64,000 nt of DNA, taken from positions 16,051 through 80,050 of the forward strand of contig CAYNEM010000011.1 in assembly GCA_964396265.1 (NCBI GenBank), written 5' to 3'. A model generated the notes under the pieces. The model saw only the letters and a program-made list of their open reading frames with translations. It was not told where the DNA came from and did no database searches. Of the stretch, positions 15,917 through 23,000 are shown in pieces. The DNA comes from EA-27 sp964396265 (GTDB lineage Archaea; Thermoplasmatota; Thermoplasmata; RBG-16-68-12; EA-27). A program made the translations under genes and the position numbers. Positions within the stretch are counted from its first letter, which is position 1. The number at the start of each line of letters is the position of its first letter.

Positions 15917-16614
15917 CTTCCGTCATCGACGACGTGGTCGAGGGAGATTTCGCCCGGCTCTGCCTTGAGCCGGCACAGTTCGCCATCCCCGAACGAATCC
16001 ATCTGCGACCCCGCGTTCATCAGGCAGGGGAGACCGAGTTCTCGCGCTATGATGGCGGGGTGGCTGGTCTTGCCGCCTTTCCGGCAGACGACGCCGACGA
16101 CCGCCTTGAGTTGCATCGCGAGGTCGACGACGTCGGGCTCGGTCGAGTCGAGGAAGATGATTTTTCGATACCCCCGCTTCGAGGAACCACTCAACGCACG
16201 GATGTCCGTCGTATCTCGAACCCAGACGACGTCGGCTACCACTTCGCCGCTGTTCGCGACGACTGGGTCGCCGTCGTCCTTGTGGTCCCGCCAATCCTTC
16301 CCGTAAATCTTCTCGAACGCCTGCTTGAGCGCGGCGTCGATGTTGATTTCCCGGCTCTCGGCGTAGATAGCGACTTGGAGGAGGGTCTCGCCCAACTTCA
16401 TCTCCTCCTCCGCCCGCGAGCCGGCGGGTCGGACGGGCTCGGCGTCGACGACCGCGTCGCCGACCAGTCGCCGCTTGAAGTCGTTGTCTCGATAGAGGAA
16501 GCGGACGAGTTGGCCGAGTTGCCCCGTGCAGATGAGGGCGCGGTACTCCGGGAACTTCACCTCCTCGTTCTTGTAGATGGCCCGGGCCATTTCCCGGAGA
16601 GTCGGCGGCGTCAC
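15913..16614 (-). CDS. MazG-like + PEP-utiliser swivelling (phosphohistidine) domain fusion
   Basis: 233 residues, GTG at 16614 in a GTGA overlap with thyX. The N-terminal 125 residues are helical, with KLGETLLQVAIYAESREINI as in MazG-like pyrophosphatases. Residues about 130-233 match the mobile His domain of PEP synthase/PPDK: GGKTSHPAIIARELGLPCLM, His at about residue 198, then GDGELCRL. In PEP enzymes this His carries phosphate between sites; there is no PEP or ATP domain here. The role of the pairing is unknown. Confidence 0.65.
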   Translation of the reverse strand: MTPPTLREMARAIYKNEEVKFPEYRALICTGQLGQLVRFLYRDNDFKRRLVGDAVVDAEPVRPAGSRAEEEMKLGETLLQVAIYAESREINIDAALKQAFEKIYGKDWRDHKDDGDPVVANSGEVVADVVWVRDTTDIRALSGSSKRGYRKIIFLDSTEPDVVDLAMQLKAVVGVVCRKGGKTSHPAIIARELGLPCLMNAGSQMDSFGDGELCRLKAEPGEISLDHVVDDGR

Positions 16615-17351
16615 GGCTTCACCCCCGCCGCGACCTCGGCCTTCTCGCAGGCACAGCGGATGTGCCGGGCGGAAGGCGCGAGCGCGTTGATGTCGGTCGT
16701 GGTATTGCAGGTCTGACAGATGCGGTACTGGTAGAAGATGTTCGGGGCGACCACCTGTACCGCCCGCAGCATCATCGTCGCGACCTGACGGATTTCCCAT
16801 TGGGCGTGGGTGTCGCACCGCTGGTTGAAGAAGTTCATTAGCGAGCGGGCGTTCATCGTCACGACGACCTTCGTCGTGCAGGCGTTCGGGAGGACGAACC
16901 GGGCGTCCTGCTGGACGATGCCTTGCTTCCTCAGTTCCTTGTAGAGTCCCCAAGCGGATTTCATGTGCGCCTTGAAGTCGGCCGCGAGATTCGCGTTCGC
17001 CGCGATGTCCGGCGGCATGACGTAGGTCGGCTCGTCCATCTTCACGAACCGCTGGGACTGCTGCGAGTACGACGCGATGCGGTGCCGGACGAGTTCGTGA
17101 CTGAGGACGCGGCTGATGCCTTCGAGGTAGAAGGTGAAGGAGGCGTGTTCGACAACGGAAGACTCGCCCCGGTCGAGGCAGAGCCGGAGGACGCGCCGGA
17201 CGTGGTCGGGGTGCTGGTTGAGCCAGCCCTTCATCCCACCGAACGTCGCCCCGACCGGGAAGTCGTCGGGCTCGTGACAGAGTTTCGCTGCCGCGACGCA
17301 GGCGACTTCGAGTTCGGGCGTGTAGGCGATGAGTTCGACCTTTGGTTCCAT
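16611..17351 (-). CDS. thyX: Flavin-dependent thymidylate synthase ThyX
   Basis: 246 residues, ATG at 17351 in a TGATG overlap. The ThyX signature RHRIASYSQQSQR (about 90-102, RHRxxSxxxxSxR) is intact, with the upstream HASFTFYLEGISR and downstream NACTTKVVVTMNARSLMNFF. It makes dTMP from dUMP with FAD/NADPH and methylene-tetrahydrofolate. It has a short cysteine-bearing tail (CQTCN, CAC) beyond the usual fold. With the two MazG-like genes downstream it makes a DNA-precursor cassette. Common in viruses. Confidence 0.9.
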   Translation of the reverse strand: MEPKVELIAYTPELEVACVAAAKLCHEPDDFPVGATFGGMKGWLNQHPDHVRRVLRLCLDRGESSVVEHASFTFYLEGISRVLSHELVRHRIASYSQQSQRFVKMDEPTYVMPPDIAANANLAADFKAHMKSAWGLYKELRKQGIVQQDARFVLPNACTTKVVVTMNARSLMNFFNQRCDTHAQWEIRQVATMMLRAVQVVAPNIFYQYRICQTCNTTTDINALAPSARHIRCACEKAEVAAGVKP

Positions 17352-18655
17352 CAGTTTCCCCCCACGAAGACCCAGTTCCACAGGCAGGCGAAGAGGTCCA
17401 TGTTGTTGTCGTGGGCCGCCCACGGCTTCCCGCAGAAGCGGCACTTGCGAGTGGTGAGGATGAGCGCCCCCCGGCAGTCCTCGCCGCACGGGAGACTCGG
17501 GAGCGGGTCGCCCGCCAGCATCGCGAACTCGGTCTCCCGGTGGCACTCGGTACAGCGGTAGGTCACCGTCGAGGCGGGGGGGTCGTCCTTGAACGCCTCG
17601 CGGCCCGCATCGAGCGCTTCCCCGAGATTGTGCGGCGTCGACGCCTTCCGCCGGACGAACTCGGCGAGCGACTCGTCGGCCGCCTGCTTCGTCTTCTCCT
17701 CCATCGCCCTCTCCCGTTCGATTTCCACGTCGAGTGCGTCGCGGACATCGGTGAGAGCCTTCTTCGCCAAGGTTTCGAGGTTGTCCCAATCCTCGGAGTC
17801 GTTGAACGGGCGCGGTTCGTGCCCCGCGTCTCGGTCGTAGGCGTGAGCGTCCTCTCGCCACCCGGCGACCTTCTCGACAAAGTCTTCGAGGGCCGCATCC
17901 CGGTCGTTGAGCCGGGTGTTCTCGTCGTGTTCCGACTTGAGCATCCCTTCGAGGCGGGCGACTTCGTCCTCCGCCATCCCCGTCACGCGAGCGCCGAAGC
18001 ATCGGGGGCAGGTACAGGAGCAGGTCTTCCACGACCCGTCTTCGGCGTGTCCGTCCATCTTCTCGGCGGAGTCGATGCCGTGGGAACAGAGGAGGGCGCC
18101 CTCCGCCTTCGCAACGCGGTCCCGGAGCCGTCGGGCGTTCTTCGGGGCGTCTCTCGGGCCCGTCCCGTCCATCGGCGCCCTGTCTTCGATGAGAATGAGG
18201 TTGACCTCGCTGAAGAGGTCGGTCCAGTTCCTCGTAATCTCTTCCTGCTCCATGAGCCGCCGCTCCGCCTTCGCGAACCGCTCGACGGCCTTGGTGTTGA
18301 TGCCTTCGAGGTAGACGCGGTTCTCGTCCAGACGGGCGACCTGCTTGAGCAGTTTCTCGGCGTTGCACGCGGGGCAGGGTTGGCAGTCGTGCTTCTCGTG
18401 ACTGTACGTGGCCGGGTCGTCGTCCTCGTCTCCGCCACAAGGCATGAACCCGCCGGCGATGGTCGGATGGACGCGGCCCCAGTTGTGTCCGTACTCGTAA
18501 CAGAGACGGCAATCGCGGCGAGGCCGGCCGCAGAACTCGATGTTCTCGCAGCGGTGTTCCTGCTTCTTCGCGCCGGACTTCACCGTGCAGTCGTTCTCGC
18601 CGTACTTGCAGGTGTGGATGCAGCAATGCGCGGTGTGAACGTCTCCGTCAGGCAT
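17351..18655 (-). CDS. Large multi-zinc, coiled-coil protein
   Basis: 434 residues, ATG at 18655 (TGATG overlap). Cysteine groups at both ends (CCIHTCKYGENDC, CGRPRRDCRLC, CPAC, CTCPRC, then CTEC, CGEDC and CRFCG near the C-terminus) flank long charged helices with heptads (about 100-160 and 215-330). About 25 cysteines, so five or more zinc sites are possible. No family recognised; a scaffold or nucleic-acid-binding protein is likely. Confidence 0.6.
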   Translation of the reverse strand: MPDGDVHTAHCCIHTCKYGENDCTVKSGAKKQEHRCENIEFCGRPRRDCRLCYEYGHNWGRVHPTIAGGFMPCGGDEDDDPATYSHEKHDCQPCPACNAEKLLKQVARLDENRVYLEGINTKAVERFAKAERRLMEQEEITRNWTDLFSEVNLILIEDRAPMDGTGPRDAPKNARRLRDRVAKAEGALLCSHGIDSAEKMDGHAEDGSWKTCSCTCPRCFGARVTGMAEDEVARLEGMLKSEHDENTRLNDRDAALEDFVEKVAGWREDAHAYDRDAGHEPRPFNDSEDWDNLETLAKKALTDVRDALDVEIERERAMEEKTKQAADESLAEFVRRKASTPHNLGEALDAGREAFKDDPPASTVTYRCTECHRETEFAMLAGDPLPSLPCGEDCRGALILTTRKCRFCGKPWAAHDNNMDLFACLWNWVFVGGN

Positions 18656-19197
18656 CAGCGTGGCCTCCGCGTTCTCTGTCTCGCGGTCGCCGGCATCTTC
18701 GGCGTGTCCGGCCCGCTGAGGCTCGGGTCGCAGTCGATACAATGACCGTCCTTCCAGCAGTCCTCCTGACCGCAGTTCGGGGAGCCGCAGACCGGGCAGG
18801 TGTGGTGGGCACCGTGAGCGTCGCAGTAGCGGCAGGCGAGGCACGGGTGCGAGCCGTCCGCGTGGACCGTCCGCTGCGGGAGCGTCCGGAACTGGATGCG
18901 GCCCGGCTCCGGGTCGATGCCGCGCACCTTCCGCACCTTCCGCTTCGACAGGAGATTGAACTTGAACAGGACGACGTCGCTCAGCCGCCACGGGTGGTCG
19001 ACCTTCCCGTCGAACATCTCGACGATGCTCGCCGCCGCCCGGATGCCGTCGCGGTACGCCGACGTGCGCTTCTTGTCCTGCTTGTCCAGATAGTCGTAAG
19101 CGTTGAACAGGCGGGTAAGCGCCTCGCGGAGTCGGGGCTTGCTATCAACCAAGTCCCACAACTCGTCGACCTGCCTCGGGGTCATCGCGTCGCGCAT
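18655..19197 (-). CDS. Hypothetical helical protein with zinc-ribbon tail
   Basis: 180 residues, ATG at 19197 (TGATG overlap). Helices in the first 80 residues (VDELWDLVDSKPRLREALTR), a basic segment LLSKRKVRKVRG, then cysteines CLACRYC, CPVCGSPNCGQEDC and CIDC. No family recognised. Confidence 0.55.
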   Translation of the reverse strand: MRDAMTPRQVDELWDLVDSKPRLREALTRLFNAYDYLDKQDKKRTSAYRDGIRAAASIVEMFDGKVDHPWRLSDVVLFKFNLLSKRKVRKVRGIDPEPGRIQFRTLPQRTVHADGSHPCLACRYCDAHGAHHTCPVCGSPNCGQEDCWKDGHCIDCDPSLSGPDTPKMPATARQRTRRPR

Positions 19198-19805
19198 CAC
19201 TCTACCTCCGTGTCGGGGAAGACGAATCGGGTCGCGAGAACCTCGGGCGGCAGATTCGCCATGAACTCCTCGTGGCGGTGTCCCTTGCAGGCCCGTCCGA
19301 GACGGAGAATGTCGTCCCCGCTGAGCATAGCGTTCTCGTGCAGGAACGTCTGGTAGTTCAGCGGCAGGCACTCGTTCCCGTCGACATAGCCGCAGTCCGG
19401 GCAAATCCGGTAGAAGGACGCCCCCGCCTTCTGCGCGGCGGCGAGATTCTCGCGACGTTCTCTCTCCGTCCGAAGTTGCTTGCACCCGCCGCTGTGGTAG
19501 CCGCCGAGTTGGTCGCAGGAATTGGAACAGACCGCCGACTTGAGGGCGCGAAGCGTCCGGATGTCGATGGCCCGGAGTTGCTCCTTGTCGAGAAGGTGCA
19601 ATCGGTCGACCATCTGCGCCTTGGCTTCCGCGAGCGTCGGCGCTCCGACGAGGTCGGGCCCCACCCGCTTCGCGAACTGCGCGGCGAGGACGCCCTTCGG
19701 GTGCTTCTCCCACAGGTGCGTGAGGAGTTTCGTCTCCGACTTGAACCGGGGCTTCCTCGTGCCGTGCGACGGCATGGGGCACGGCCAGAGTTTGACGACT
19801 ACCAT
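19197..19805 (-). CDS. Zinc-containing hypothetical protein
   Basis: 202 residues, ATG at 19805. The start has a C2H2-like arrangement (WPCPMPSHGTRKPRF then LLTHLWEKH); two more Cys groups follow (CSNSCDQLGGYHSGGC and CPDCGYVDGNEC). Probably nucleic-acid binding. Confidence 0.55.
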   Translation of the reverse strand: MVVVKLWPCPMPSHGTRKPRFKSETKLLTHLWEKHPKGVLAAQFAKRVGPDLVGAPTLAEAKAQMVDRLHLLDKEQLRAIDIRTLRALKSAVCSNSCDQLGGYHSGGCKQLRTERERRENLAAAQKAGASFYRICPDCGYVDGNECLPLNYQTFLHENAMLSGDDILRLGRACKGHRHEEFMANLPPEVLATRFVFPDTEVE

Positions 19806-20207
19806 CTACGCCGCCCCCTGCGCTGCCTGAGCCGCCTGCGTCGCCTTCAACTTGGCACGCCGCTGCTGCTCCTCGTCGACGGCAGCGACTTCCTTCTCGT
19901 ACTCGGTCCGGACCTTCGCCATCTCTTTCTCCATCCTCTCGGCGGCTTCCTTCTTCTCGGCCTCGGGGTCCGGCGGCGGCTCTTCCCACGCCTTGTCGCG
20001 GACTATCTTCAGGATGGTGTAGGAGACGCAGAACGCCTTGTCGCAGTCGGGGCAGACGCCGTAGTCGACGGCGCATCCGCTATGGTTCGTCTCGGCGACG
20101 AGCAGGTTCGGCTTGACGAGTCGACGGTGCTTCCCGAGCCCCATCCAGACGCCCGGGCACTCGGGGCACTCGATACGCTCGCCGTGGGTGAAGATGTCGT
20201 CCCTCAC
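19806..20207 (-). CDS. Zinc-ribbon protein with coiled-coil tail
   Basis: 133 residues, GTG at 20207 (GTGA overlap). CPECPG near residue 15 and CPDCDKAFC near 54 frame a zinc domain; residues 70-133 are a charged coiled coil ending in Ala/Gln repeats. No family recognised. Confidence 0.55.
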   Translation of the reverse strand: MRDDIFTHGERIECPECPGVWMGLGKHRRLVKPNLLVAETNHSGCAVDYGVCPDCDKAFCVSYTILKIVRDKAWEEPPPDPEAEKKEAAERMEKEMAKVRTEYEKEVAAVDEEQQRRAKLKATQAAQAAQGAA

Positions 20208-20311
20208 GCCGCACCACTCCTCGGGGGCTCGTACTGGTGCCCGTTCACGTCGTGGAACGCGAACTGCTGTCCGCAACGGGCACAGGGGACCGTCACGTCG
20301 AGGGTGTGCAT
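20204..20311 (-). CDS. 35-residue zinc mini-protein
   Basis: ATG at 20311 in a TGATG overlap with the recombinase; TGA overlaps the next GTG. Contains CARCGQQFAFHDVNGHQYEPP, a CxxC with paired histidines like a single zinc finger. Coupling on both sides supports expression. Confidence 0.55.
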   Translation of the reverse strand: MHTLDVTVPCARCGQQFAFHDVNGHQYEPPRSGAA

Positions 20312-21090
20312 CACGCCGCACCACCCCGCTGAGCGGAGTCGTACAACTCCTGCGCGACGACGGCCGGTTGCCGGTTCGCGACCCACCGGCCACGGCCGCT
20401 CCTCCGATGCCCGGTGTAGGTCTTGTTCTTGAGAATCCGCATGATTTGGGTCGCGGTCCACCGTCGACCGGCCCGCGTCGGGATGCCGCGCAGGTTCAAC
20501 TCCCACGCAATCTCGGTGAGACCCATCCCCCGCTTCCGCATCTCGTAGACGTCGCGGACGACGGCGGCTTCGGCCTCGACGACGGCGAAGTGCCCTTCCT
20601 GAGCCCCGGCAACATATCCATAGGGGACGCCCGTGAGCCAGCCCCTCCGTCCGGGCCGCTCGGTGGGGTTCCACGTCGACACGCCGACGCCGAGGTTCGC
20701 GACCTTCTCGATGGCGTCGAGGGCAACCTTCCCGAAGGCCGTGGTGCCGTCGATGCCCTCTGCAATCGAGACGAGGGTCTTACCGCGCTTCCGAAGGTCG
20801 AGGACCATCTGGAGGAAGTTGTGCTGGTTCTCGTGGAGGCGGTCGAACGCGGTGACGACGAGGGTGTCCCATTGGTCGGCCTCGGCGAAGAGAGTCTGGT
20901 AGCCGGGGCGGGCGGTGTTGAGCCCGGACGAGCCGTCGTCCTGCGCGTCGAGGACGATTCCCCAGCCTTTCCGCAGAGCCAGTTCACGGAGCGACTGGGT
21001 CTGCGCGAAAAACGCCGCCTCATCCCCCGTGGACCGTCGGGCGTACACCGCGACGCGCCGAGAGGGTGGAGAAGGGGTCTCCGTTGGCAT
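20311..21090 (-). CDS. Serine recombinase (resolvase family)
   Basis: 259 residues from ATG 21090; an ATG at 21102 adds four. Catalytic domain: VAVYARRSTGDEAAF, where the Ser of RRS is the nucleophile, then ITAFDRLHEN-like VTAFDRLHENQHNF and LVSIAEGIDGTTAFG. The middle has the recombinase domain (GWLTGVPYGYVAG) and the end GIPTRAGRRWTATQIMRILKNKTYTG, typical of the medium-length serine recombinases. It may integrate the element or invert DNA. The promoter (TATA about 21114-21120) and a dispersed palindrome lie right at the start, so autoregulation or a linked operator is plausible. Confidence 0.8.
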   Translation of the reverse strand: MPTETPSPPSRRVAVYARRSTGDEAAFFAQTQSLRELALRKGWGIVLDAQDDGSSGLNTARPGYQTLFAEADQWDTLVVTAFDRLHENQHNFLQMVLDLRKRGKTLVSIAEGIDGTTAFGKVALDAIEKVANLGVGVSTWNPTERPGRRGWLTGVPYGYVAGAQEGHFAVVEAEAAVVRDVYEMRKRGMGLTEIAWELNLRGIPTRAGRRWTATQIMRILKNKTYTGHRRSGRGRWVANRQPAVVAQELYDSAQRGGAA

Positions 21091-21100
21091 CAGACCCCCC

Positions 21101-21111
21101 ATGTTTTACAG
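21101..21111. repeat. Dispersed palindrome copy 6 (ATGTTTTACAG)
   Basis: One mismatch. It lies between the TATA box and ATG 21090 of the recombinase, a position where a bound protein would block initiation. Confidence 0.6.
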
Positions 21112-21400
21112 AGGTATAGAGTTAACGGTAGGTTACCTGTGGGTTAACCAACTACGCACTTCTCGGGCTGCCCACGGGAGGGACGTCGTCGGACGCTCGA
21201 CGGGTCCACCGACGGTGGAACGAATCGAATCACCATATCCACAGGGGAACGGCCTCACCAGACCGCTCAGGAGCGCACGTCGGGCCGTGGGTGAGGGTCC
21301 GGGCGCTCCCCGGGCCGGACGCGGTGGCGGGGATTTGTGCCGAAAGGATGACCCATGAGTTAACGACGCCCTTATATTCCGTTCTCCAGATACCCGGGGC
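21112..21400. promoter_or_regulatory. Divergent recombinase intergenic region
   Basis: 289 bases without a supportable gene. It holds a minus-strand TATA (21114-21120), repeated GTTAAC (one pair near 21121-21148, one at about 21358), a 15-base palindrome TCCACCGACGGTGGA (21205-21219) and a plus-strand TATA (21372-21377). It may carry the recombination site of either enzyme. Confidence 0.55.
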
Positions 21401-22213
21401 GTGCCCGAGCAGCCCCGGTGCGTCTTGTACGTCAGGGTAAGCACCGAGGGGCAGGAAGACAACTACTCTCTCCCGGCACAGCGTCGCGTCCTGACCGAGT
21501 GGGCCGGCGAACTCGGGTACAGGATAGTCAAGACCTACGAAGACGTCGCGAGCGCGAAGGACGACCAACGTCCCGACTTCTTGGAGATGATGACGGACGC
21601 GAAGAACGGGCTCTTCGACTGCATCCTCGTCATCAGCCACGACAGATTCATGCGCGACCTCCGGCTCCTCCTCAATGCGTTCCACGACCTAACCGAATCG
21701 GGCGTCAAACTCCGGTGTCACGACTGGCCCTTCGACCCTTACACCCCCGAGGGAAGGATGATGCTCCAGAATCTCGGCGGGTTCGCAGAGTATTTCCGGG
21801 CGCAACTCCAGAGGAAAATCAGGACGGGCGTCGCCGAGAAAATGCACGGCGGAGAGTGGTTCGGTCGCCCGCCTTACGGCTATCGAGTCGTGAGCGACGT
21901 CGTGGGCAAGAGGAATACGAACACGCGCCTCGAACCCATCCCCGAGGAGCAGGAGGTCGTATCGCGCATCGCGGCGCTGCACGACGCGGGCAAGAACGAT
22001 TCTGAGATAGCCCGGGCTCTGAACGAGAGTGGCGTGAGGACGAAGAAGGGGGCGATTTGGCGCTCTCACATTATCTCTTCCGTTCTCCGGACGAAGAGAC
22101 TCGTGGACGAACGGGGTCCGCGTTGGTGGAAGGTCGCGAGCCCGCCGTCCCAACAGGCGGTCATTCCTCCCGCTCCGGCGAGCCCTCCTCCTTCTCCGAC
22201 GGCGGGGGGCTGA
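21401..22213 (+). CDS. Serine recombinase (second type)
   Basis: 270 residues, GTG at 21401 with TTATAT 26 bases upstream, so leaderless. N-terminal catalytic domain: LYVRVSTEGQEDNYSLPAQ (Ser of RVS is the nucleophile), LVISHDRFMRDLRLLL, then FAEYFRAQLQRKIRTG. Recombinase domain: GRPPYGYRVVSD, then DSEIARALNESGVRTKKGAIW, a helix-turn-helix. The tail is Pro/Ser-rich. It is only distantly like the divergent recombinase at 20311, so the two probably have different jobs. Confidence 0.8.
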   Translation: MPEQPRCVLYVRVSTEGQEDNYSLPAQRRVLTEWAGELGYRIVKTYEDVASAKDDQRPDFLEMMTDAKNGLFDCILVISHDRFMRDLRLLLNAFHDLTESGVKLRCHDWPFDPYTPEGRMMLQNLGGFAEYFRAQLQRKIRTGVAEKMHGGEWFGRPPYGYRVVSDVVGKRNTNTRLEPIPEEQEVVSRIAALHDAGKNDSEIARALNESGVRTKKGAIWRSHIISSVLRTKRLVDERGPRWWKVASPPSQQAVIPPAPASPPPSPTAGG

Positions 22214-22218
22214 CCGCG

Positions 22219-22431
22219 ATGGGATACTACGGGAACGACTACTTCAGTTCGGGACTCTACGCGAGGGACAAGAAACTTCGAGTGGCGGCGGCCGGGGCAG
22301 CAGAACAGGAACGGCGTATCGAGGAACTCGAACGCATGGTCGAGCGACTGAAGAGGGCGAACTTGGCGCTCAGGAAGAAGGTCGCGGAGTTGACCGACTC
22401 TCCGCTCCGAGAACCCTCCCCGCCCCCGTAG
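22219..22431 (+). CDS. Coiled-coil mini-protein downstream of the recombinase
   Basis: 70 residues, ATG at 22219, 5 bases after the recombinase stop. N-terminal GYYGNDYFSSGLYARDKK, then a clear leucine heptad (RRIEELERMVERLKRANLAL). Could be an accessory or directionality factor for the recombinase (inference from position). Confidence 0.55.
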   Translation: MGYYGNDYFSSGLYARDKKLRVAAAGAAEQERRIEELERMVERLKRANLALRKKVAELTDSPLREPSPPP

Positions 22432-22500
22432 CCGACCGCCCGTCCCAGAATCTCCAGCCCCCGTCCGAGTTTCCAGAGCCCCCGTCCTGAACGTTGGGCA

Positions 22501-22525
22501 CTATTCTTCGCTCGGCGAAGAATAG
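22501..22525. repeat. Perfect 11-bp inverted repeat, 3-base loop
   Basis: CTATTCTTCGC and its exact complement GCGAAGAATAG. GCGAAGAAT recurs at about 22619, next to the second arm of the large inverted pair. Confidence 0.8.
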
Positions 22526-22529
22526 CGAA

Positions 22530-22667
22530 GGTCGAAACTTGTTTCGGACATAAGATATGTCAGAAACTCGCCCCAAACCACCCCTCTGTTTAACAGTCCT
22601 TCACCGACGGAGACCGCAGGCGAAGAATTGGGCTCAGTTGAGCCCGATGCCGAAACAAGTTTCGACC
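22530..22667. repeat. 18-bp inverted pair framing about 100 bases
   Basis: GGTCGAAACTTGTTTCGG (22530-22547) and its exact reverse complement (22650-22667). Between them are GACATA/TATGTC (22547-22561), GGGCTCA/TGAGCCC (22630-22645) and a copy of the dispersed palindrome. Looks like a protein-organised site, or a tiny inverted-repeat element. Confidence 0.8.
22586..22596. repeat. Dispersed palindrome copy 7 (CTGTTTAACAG)
   Basis: Exact match in the repeat-dense region, inside the 18-bp inverted pair. Confidence 0.75.
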
Positions 22668-22713
22668 GCTGGGATAGCCCCACGTAGGATTCAAACCCTC
22701 CTCGTGAGCCCCT

Positions 22714-22724
22714 CTGTTAAACAG
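22714..22724. repeat. Dispersed palindrome copy 8 (CTGTTAAACAG)
   Basis: The longest copy: near-perfect to CCTCTGTTAAACAGAGG (22711-22727). Intergenic. Confidence 0.75.
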
Positions 22725-22908
22725 AGGGCCCGTTTCGCGGGGTGTTCTGAACCATTGCGAAACAATTCTCGAACGGTTCGCATCGTTGGCGAGAACGATT
22801 CTCAGTAACGGGAGTAAAATACTGAGTTGTGGGATAATTACTCCCTGTGGGAGTCCTCACCACCTTTGGTGGTAGCCTCACCACGCGGCATGAATCCAAT
22901 TTGAGTCT

Positions 22909-22932
22909 CATTTGAGAGCCAACTCTCAAATG
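22909..22932. repeat. 10-bp hairpin CATTTGAGAG/CTCTCAAATG
   Basis: Perfect arms with a 4-base loop, close to the end of the leftward gene. Confidence 0.7.
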
Positions 22933-22944
22933 TCAACTCTCGAC

Positions 22945-23000
22945 TTCGAGACCTCGTATTCGAGACCTCGTATCTTAGGTCTAAGACTTGAGGTCTAAGA
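22945..23000. repeat. Tandem 14-mer and 10-mer direct repeats
   Basis: TTCGAGACCTCGTA twice without a gap (22945-22972), then AGGTCTAAGA twice (22977-22986 and 22991-23000), with CTTAGGTCTAAG a palindrome. The last unit runs into the final codons of the leftward gene. Confidence 0.75.

Larger units (their letters stand above)
22432..22994. other. Repeat-dense non-coding region (origin or att candidate)
   Basis: About 560 bases, visibly richer in A/T than the rest, with no believable gene on either strand. Imperfect 21-base direct repeats (22441-22490), a perfect 11-bp hairpin, an 18-bp inverted pair 102 bases apart, several palindromes, two dispersed-motif copies and 14-base tandem repeats are all packed here. 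See the separate entries. Confidence 0.65.

Noticed and set aside
22690..22712. Another T-arm-like TTCAAAC
   Set aside because: Flanking bases do not pair into a five-base stem and no cloverleaf is possible.
22432..23000. CRISPR array
   Set aside because: The repeats differ in length and sequence, are partly tandem without spacers, and no cas gene is near.
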